Source of the DNA: Aspidiotus rigidus
Lineage: Eukaryota > Arthropoda > Insecta > Hemiptera > Diaspididae
DNA: 64,000 bases
Reading direction: 5' to 3'
NCBI GenBank assembly: GCA_035079385.1
Contig: JAVHKY010000013.1
Location: 14,878,001-14,942,000, forward strand
Shown: piece after piece, positions 58,150 through 64,000 of the stretch
Layout of the letters: every line of letters starts with the position of its first letter
Position numbering within the stretch: the first letter of the stretch is position 1
Made by a program: the position numbers and the translations under genes
Notes under the pieces: model-generated
Told to the model about the DNA's origin: nothing
Database searches by the model: none
Seen by the model: the letters and a program-made list of their open reading frames with translations, nothing else

Positions 58150-59335
58150 GATGGCTTCCTTGACAAAGTTAAACGAGGAACGCAGAGAACCTGTTTTATG
58201 AGTCAAATTGGTTCCGGTATTGAGAAGAGCCCAGACTAGTAAAAGCTAGTCTGAAGGAGGCCTACACCTACTATAAGCCTTGAATGAAGTAGGACGTCAT
58301 CAGAGACCTAGACCTACAAAAATCTCCCTCCTATCAAATATATATAGCTCGAGAGTCGAAATTTTTTCAAGTTTTTCTTTCTCCTATCATATACAGGTCG
58401 AGAGTCAAAATAGCTCGGAGGTCGACATTATTCTAAGTCTCCCCCTATCACCTATGGTTCGAGGATCGAAATTTTTCCAAGTCCCCCTCCTATCATATAT
58501 GGCTCCTGAGGCGAAATTTTAACAGGGAACCTGTTTCATGGGGGGGGGGTCGCCGTGCGCCGTCCAGCAAAAAACTTAGAAAAATTTCGACCTCCGAGCT
58601 ACGTATGATAGGAGGGGGACTTGGAAAAATGTTGACTCTCGAGCTATATATTATAGAGGGAAGACTTGGAAAAAATGACGGCTTCCTTAACGAAGTTAAA
58701 CGAGGAACGCAGGGAACCTGTTTTATGATTCGAATGAGATTTGGTATTGAAAATTCAAGGAAGCCTAGATCATATATAGCTCGACAGTCGAAATTTTTCC
58801 AAATCCCTCTCCTATCATATATGGCTCGAGAGTCGAAATTTTTCTAAGTTCCCCTCCTATCATCTATAGCTCGAGATTCGAAATTTTTTCTAAGTCCCCC
58901 TTCTATCATATATAGCTCGAGAGTCGAAATTTTTCTAAGTTCCCCTCCTATCATCTATAGCTCGAGAGTCGAAATTTTTCTAAGTCCCCCTCCTATCATA
59001 TATGGCTCGAGAGTCGAAATTTTTTTAAGTCCCCCTCCTATCATATATAGCTCGAGAGTCGAAATTTTTCTAAGTTCCCCTCCTATCATCTATAGCTCGA
59101 GATTCGAAATTTTTTCTAAGTCCCCCTTCTATCATATATAGCTCGAGAGTCGAAATTTTTCTAAGTCCCCCTCCTATCATATATGGCTCGAGAGTCGATA
59201 TTTTTCTAAGTCCCCCTTCTATCATATATAGCTCGAGAGTCGAAATTTTTCCAAGTTTTTCGCTGGACGGCGCACGGCGGACGGCGGACGGCAGATTTCT
59301 CAAATAGCCCCCCATAAAGCAGGTTCCCTGTTAAA
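58150..59335 (+). repeat. Minisatellite-bearing element cluster with 45-bp array
   Basis: Two head parts (gttaaacgaggaacgcagag at 58168 and gttaaacgaggaacgcaggg at 58697) and two tail-type segments (aacagggaacctgtttcatg, and the final aagcaggttccctgtt) surround units of about 45 bp: agctcgagagtcgaaattt followed by taagtccccctcctatcat. Between about 58780 and 59255 the units are in clean tandem, with two variants alternating in a repeated order. ORFs across it are artefacts of the repeat. Confidence 0.8.
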
Positions 59336-59700
59336 ATTTCATAAAAGAGCACAGCGGTACCCATGGGATTCGAGTCTGTGGGCCATTTTATAGGAGTTAT
59401 AGCTGAGGAGGCCAGGAGGGGGGGGGGGTCGACGAGGATAATGCGTACGCTGTGAGAAAGATACGGATTGCATAACACGTTTCAGAGATTTTCTAGCTCG
59501 CTGATGCGATGTGGGCTTTCTTCTTATTGAAATCGCGAGGTGAGAGAGGATTAGCGAGAAGGCGGTGAATGAAGACGAATAAGGCAGAGAGTTTGATTTG
59601 TTGTCTTTTACATACTTTGTGTAATCTTCGTAATTCACCTGATGATGTGCCGCACAGTCGGTACAAAACCTGTGTAGTGCATTTCAAGATAAATGTTTTC
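59336..59700. other. Non-coding stretch ending in a retroelement-like tail
   Basis: No protein is recognised on either strand. At about 59639-59672, ctgatgatgtgccgcacag and a later aaaacctg resemble the tails seen after the Penelope-like copies, but the middle is not a clear hairpin. Confidence 0.3.
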
Positions 59701-62700
59701 CATTAAAAATTTTTTTTTCGTTACGCATTCGTAATAAATTCATTTTTACGCTAATGGAAAAATCTAATCCTACGGAGTAATGATTAAGATTTATTTTGTA
59801 AGCATTGAACAGTAATATACGTCAAGATCCGAAAAAAACAAGATTTATTTAATCGAATCGATTCGGTCCATCATTTACTTAGAAGAATCTGAAGCGACAT
59901 CAGATTCTTCGAGTATACGGAAATAAATCTATACTTCTATAATATTCATCTTAAAATCAGCATACCAATAGTTTCACAATCTTGCAAGGAAAATGTCATT
60001 CGTATTTACTTACATGAGAAATGGGTTAGGTATATCGATTCTTTGATCGAGCCACAAAACAAATTCCACAGAACCATAAACTCGCGAGGCAAATATTTTT
60101 ATTTGTAAATATACAGAAAATATTTTTTATTTCCTAAAATATTATCGAAAAGACAGTTTGTCAGGCTTAGCCGCTTATCTCTAGCTCCTCCTGTTGTAGA
60201 AAGACTGTTTCTTCCATTCTGAATGCCAAAGTTTACTTTTGACGTCAGAGGACAGTCAGCGCCACGGATAAGATAGTAAACTATGCAGACAAACACAAAC
60301 CTTCCAGGAGATTTATACCATATGCGACAAAACGATCTATATTCTTCAATGATATATTCGCGCGAGGCAGGGCAAGATTGCGAAAACAAAGTTCTCACTG
60401 GAAAAATATGCAACATTCTCTGTATCTTGAGATTTTATTTTTGCCTGGCAAATTAAATTTTCGTACAATCTTCGTCAATACCCCTCTTTGGTATAGTCGT
60501 CAATCAATAATGATGATGTTCATAATTATTCCTTACATAAAATATTAATTACAAGCAGAAATGCCCGTCCTTTGGATGGAAACCCAAGCCTGTAATTTCT
60601 TGAAGTTCGACAATCCCTCTTCACCTGCCCAACTACTCATTCTGAACTGTTACCTTATCTATTCTCTGATACCTGCCCCTCCTTGAGAGGCCCTCTCCAT
60701 CTGTTGAATATTTTTTTTTCATCCTAAGTGCTTATCCGGTATGTTCTCTGATTGATACCACACCCTGAGGAAGTTTCTCAATTCGCTGGATTCATGAAAA
60801 TCGCACTTCCATACCTAAACACATTTATTCTCACTTAACTTGTAATCGTACTGCCCGCATTGTAACATAGAACTATATTTATCAATCAATTGCTACTGTT
60901 AACTTATTGTCCTATTATTGCCTTCCCGGTCGACCCGTATTTTCAAGCAATTTTGTCAAAGTGAAAAACTTTCATTTACGCTTACATACTCCACGATGAA
61001 AAGATACAGCCAGAAACATCTGACTTTTATCCCTCGCCACGGCTTTAAAAGGGGATGTTTTCTAATTTTAACCGCCCCCATTCTCGATTATGCACTAATA
61101 GGAAATAACACTCAAAGTTTCAAAGAAATTGGTACCATAAATGGAGCTTATTCATCTAAAAAAACCGCTCTTCTCCTTTATAATATCATTATAGAAGAAA
61201 GATTGGCCCACCTTCCAACAGCCAATTAGAGTAAGACCAAATATAGGATTGAACAAACTTACACAAATCGAGTCAGATCTGGACCAATGAAAACGATGAT
61301 TATTATTGATAAATAATTAGGAAGTGACTATCCGTAGTTACAAGTACCGACAAATAAGACGTTATTGTAGGTACAGCACCCATGGATGAAAGTATTGTGC
61401 AGCAAAGAGTAAGCCTATTAGTACTCTGTGTACTTTAGCGACTGAAACGTAGGTAATGTTTAGTTGAAATAAGTTTAACTCTTACCTTCAAGCGTTGCCG
61501 TCAGGGCAGTAATTAAACTCACTTAAACACTCTGTGTGGATTAGAGTCAGGCAGCAATCAGTGAAGGTCACTCCGGTCTCATCATTGCGCTGTGGGATAA
61601 AATACAAATCGAGCTGGACTAAAATCATCAAAATGAAAACTTGGAAATCAAATGCTTAGGTATAGTTCACCGACCTTAATTTGGACCCCAGCAGACAAAT
61701 CGACGCGCATACAAAGCGTTTACAGTAGTGAACTCTGACTAAATTAACGCAACTACTGGTTCCTAGGCAAAAATAAGGTGTACTACATGCACGGAGCAAA
61801 GAGCATCAACGCGCGGCCGTGATTGATGTTTGTTATGTCTATGTACATGTGTATAGGTCGAGAAATGTGTGTACTTCCGTGTGATCAAGTAAATGGAGTT
61901 TGTGTTAGATTTGAATGAAGTTTAAACAAATTATTTCTATGTGTTTCGGATTATCAACGGGTGACGTTGGAGACCACAACAAAAAAGGTATACCTACAAG
62001 TGTATGAACCAATATGTACCAAATCTAAGATTGCAAATCAATGTGCTTGTACTGTACTGCTGTGTATTTTGTAATTTGTTTGCTTATAAGCTTTGACGCT
62101 TATAAGTTATTAATTTAGGAACGTTGATCAATATGATCACCTGCGTTCTTCCTATTTTTTACGGCAGATTATTTTAATCACGATTACCGTCCTATTAATT
62201 ACAATTGTTGTTCACATTTCTGTCGACTCTTGTAGACCGGGAGCTCACTGCAAATTTTTTAATTGGAGGGATCTAAAATTACCGTACACTCATTTTTCGA
62301 GTATTTTGTATGAGAAATGACATCCTTGAAGTCTGGCAGCGCTAAGTGGCCGGAGACGGAAATGGCGTTAGCCACAAGTGGCCAAAAATTGTTAGATATT
62401 TAATCGGAAAGATCTATGGCTGAAATTTGGGTCAGATTGAACGCTTTAAGAATCAATAAGTCTGGCAGACCTGACGGGCTGGGTTCATGGTGCCAGACGA
62501 GAATGAAGTGCAAAATTTAGCCTTAAAATTGCGATTTTAACAATAAACGTAGAGGAAATCTGAAGATTACACGGTTCCTCCTTATTCGACAGCGGAGTTT
62601 AATTCATTAGTGAAAAAGAGGACGTATTGAACTCGCGGGTTACGTAGCGGGTCAAGTAGCGTTTCAACTCGTTGCGTTCCCGTCATGAGCGCAACGCGTG

Positions 62701-63050
62701 TAACGGGAAACGTTCCTGTTTGTACAAACCTCCCTCTTTACCCACTTATATAATTCCTTCGAGACAAGAAAGTACTCTTTTTCATCTCCTAGGCCTCTAG
62801 CTCGTATTTTACATTCTTAAAAAAAGAGGCGGAATGAAAAATGATTTTTTCCATCAAGTATTTTCATCAACTCCATTTGTGCCATTGCGTTGAAACCTTC
62901 AAAAATTGTAATTTTTTTCAGACAAAAAGCTTCTCCATTAAATTCATTTACTTTTCTGAAATCTTACCCTCTTCTCCATAAAACACGGCTGCTTTTTCAG
63001 AATGAAAGTTGATGATTAAACCTGCAATAAAGAATTATGAACTTAATCAG
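59701..63050. other. Unique AT-rich region without recognisable genes
   Basis: ORFs of about 100 codons at 60099-60416 (minus) and 60918-61229 (plus) show no recognisable domain. The first has a hydrophobic patch (GRFVFVCIVYYLI) and could be a membrane exon. The second ends with a plain polar stretch. A ccctgaggaagtttctcaat tail-like word is at about 60771. Nothing else could be supported. Confidence 0.3.
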
Positions 63051-63059
63051 GACCGTGTA

Positions 63060-64000
63060 TAGCATATCCACTCTAAGATCCAAATGTTGAACTTGACGTT
63101 TCCTTTCCAAATTCTTGATGCTAAGTTTCCAATAGGTATTGGTCGAACACCAACTGAATTTTGGGGGTTTTATATTTCGTCACCATACTTACTGAGTTAT
63201 TTTCGAGCAATGAAACCAAAAAGTACGAGAAATTTCTTTCATAGTATCTATGAAGTAAGAAGAACGTCGATAAATTCAGGAACTTCCGAAGACAGGCTCT
63301 TGATTTTCTTTTCCAAGTAATGCATTAACATTGATTTATCATTCTTTGTAAGACTCCCGTCTACAAGACTTACTGACTTAAACTTCGTGGTGTAGGAATT
63401 GGAGGATATTTTAAAATTTCAGCAATGTCGACTTTCTGCATGAAGAAATTTTGAAGTTCTTCTCGCACTTCCCTTCCTGTCGCGATATTAAATAAAACGT
63501 TTTTATTTATTGCCTCGTCAAAAGGATTAATATGTTTTTTGATTTAACTCTTCAAACGTTGCACAGCATTTCGGTCTTTTTGAATTTGATGGATAGAAAG
63601 CTCATTTACTACTTCATTTGTTTTTTTGAGTCCAACATCTTCAAAAACTGTTGAAATAATGTCTGTCACAATAGAATGACGTCTACTCCTTCGCTATCGA
63701 GCCGATACAGAATTGGTGAAATGTGAGATTCCTGTGAGTTTATTAGCAGCGTCCGCGCTTATTGATTGTTTTAGAGTCAAATCAACAGGTGACCTTGAGA
63801 AATTTAAACGTGTTTGTCCAATAGCAAAACATTCTGACTGAATGGTTGGAATCAAGTCAGGATGAGTCTCATCAACTTATCATATATTTCACTAGCCATC
63901 GAGTATAATTTGGCTGACTAAATGTAGAAAAGAGGTTTTGTAATTTTTGGTAGAATATAAGTTAGACATAAAAGTAGAAGAAGTCTCTTTCTCTATACTT
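63060..64000 (-). pseudogene. Degenerate member of an uncharacterised metazoan ORF family (runs off window)
   Basis: Read on the minus strand in broken frames from the right edge: FSQPNYTRWLVKY, then YDKLMRL, then THPDLIPTIQSE and PVDLTLKQSISADAANKLTG, GISHFTNSVSAR, a stop after VQRLKS, then INPFDEAINKNVLFNIATG, IAEILKYPPIPTPRSLSQ, a stop at 63372-63370, VDGSLTKNDKSMLMHYLEKK, and, after more breaks, QLVFDQYL near 63145. The order (NY.RW, HP, PVDLT..Q, ADAAN..TG..HFTNS..AR, NPF, TG, YP..P.P.SL, DGS..K.DKS.LMH.L) is that of a large unnamed protein family scattered in arthropod and cnidarian genomes, of unknown function and repeat-like distribution. At least two frameshifts and two stops make this a relic. 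Confidence 0.65.

Noticed and set aside
58605..58847. ORFs with repeated ELYMIEGGLRK or YIARQSKFFQ words, here and at 59070-59315
   Set aside because: They are translations of the 45-bp minisatellite, with no domain and no start context.
58780..59255. Regular repeats resembling a CRISPR array
   Set aside because: The units are contiguous with no unique spacers, and the setting is eukaryotic.
60099..60416. 105-codon minus ORF with a hydrophobic stretch
   Set aside because: No homologue is recognised, there are no supporting splice sites, and it has no second copy. It is left as part of the unannotated region.
60918..61229. 103-codon plus ORF
   Set aside because: It has no recognisable domain and ordinary composition; an ORF of this length is expected by chance here.

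Overview
The window is eukaryotic nuclear DNA, AT-rich and crowded with repeats. An arthropod is the likeliest source. I base that on an SLC46-type transporter family with short phased introns, Penelope-like (PLE) and Ty1/copia retroelements, a mitochondrial 16S fragment of arthropod type, and a degenerate ORF of a kind common in arthropod genomes. I cannot name the species.

The host content is a tandem set of three closely related transporter genes of the major facilitator superfamily, SLC46 / proton-coupled folate transporter-like, all on the minus strand. Copy A spans 723-9337 and its last three exons lie left of the window. Copy B spans 20354-28469 and copy C spans 49657-54754. None of these genes is a single ORF. 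I rebuilt each from up to eight exons with GT-AG borders, exon lengths that are the same in all copies (240, 172, 172, 151, 96 and 219 bp for exons 2-7), and matching intron phases. The sequence between the genes is also repeated: 9.6-15.3 kb, 28.7-34.4 kb and 55.0-57.2 kb are related, as are 19-20.3 kb and 47.1-49.6 kb. The cluster therefore arose by segmental duplication, and each copy was then loaded with its own transposons.

Comparing a filled copy with an empty copy defines many insertions precisely. Copy A carries a foldback MITE (213-421), a hAT element with mitochondrial-like DNA inside (1420-3234), a minisatellite-bearing element (4897-5325) and a head-to-head PLE pair (5347-9098). 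Its upstream module holds a nested MITE pair (13037-14097) and another MITE (14725-14989). Copy B carries a long-TIR element with two unknown ORFs (23025-24948) and a private insertion of about 970 bp. Its upstream module holds a hAT-type transposase remnant (31300-31662) and a MITE with a TAA target duplication (32853-33230).

Two arrays of a ~49-bp repeat lie in opposite orientations (15985-17885, and 34975-35471 plus 43891-44040). The second is split by a complete, apparently very young Ty1/copia retrotransposon (35472-43890). It has LTRs identical by eye, a 5-bp target duplication and an uninterrupted 1,934-residue polyprotein. Between it and copy C lie a foldback element, a MULE with a 10-bp target duplication (45269-45934), a decayed PLE (46080-47090) and a hAT MITE (47437-47656).

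The right end (57.2-64 kb) is outside the duplicated module. It holds a MITE, a 45-bp minisatellite block, mostly featureless sequence, and at the right edge a degenerate minus-strand copy of an uncharacterised metazoan ORF family. I saw no convincing tRNA or rRNA gene, CRISPR array or prokaryotic operon.
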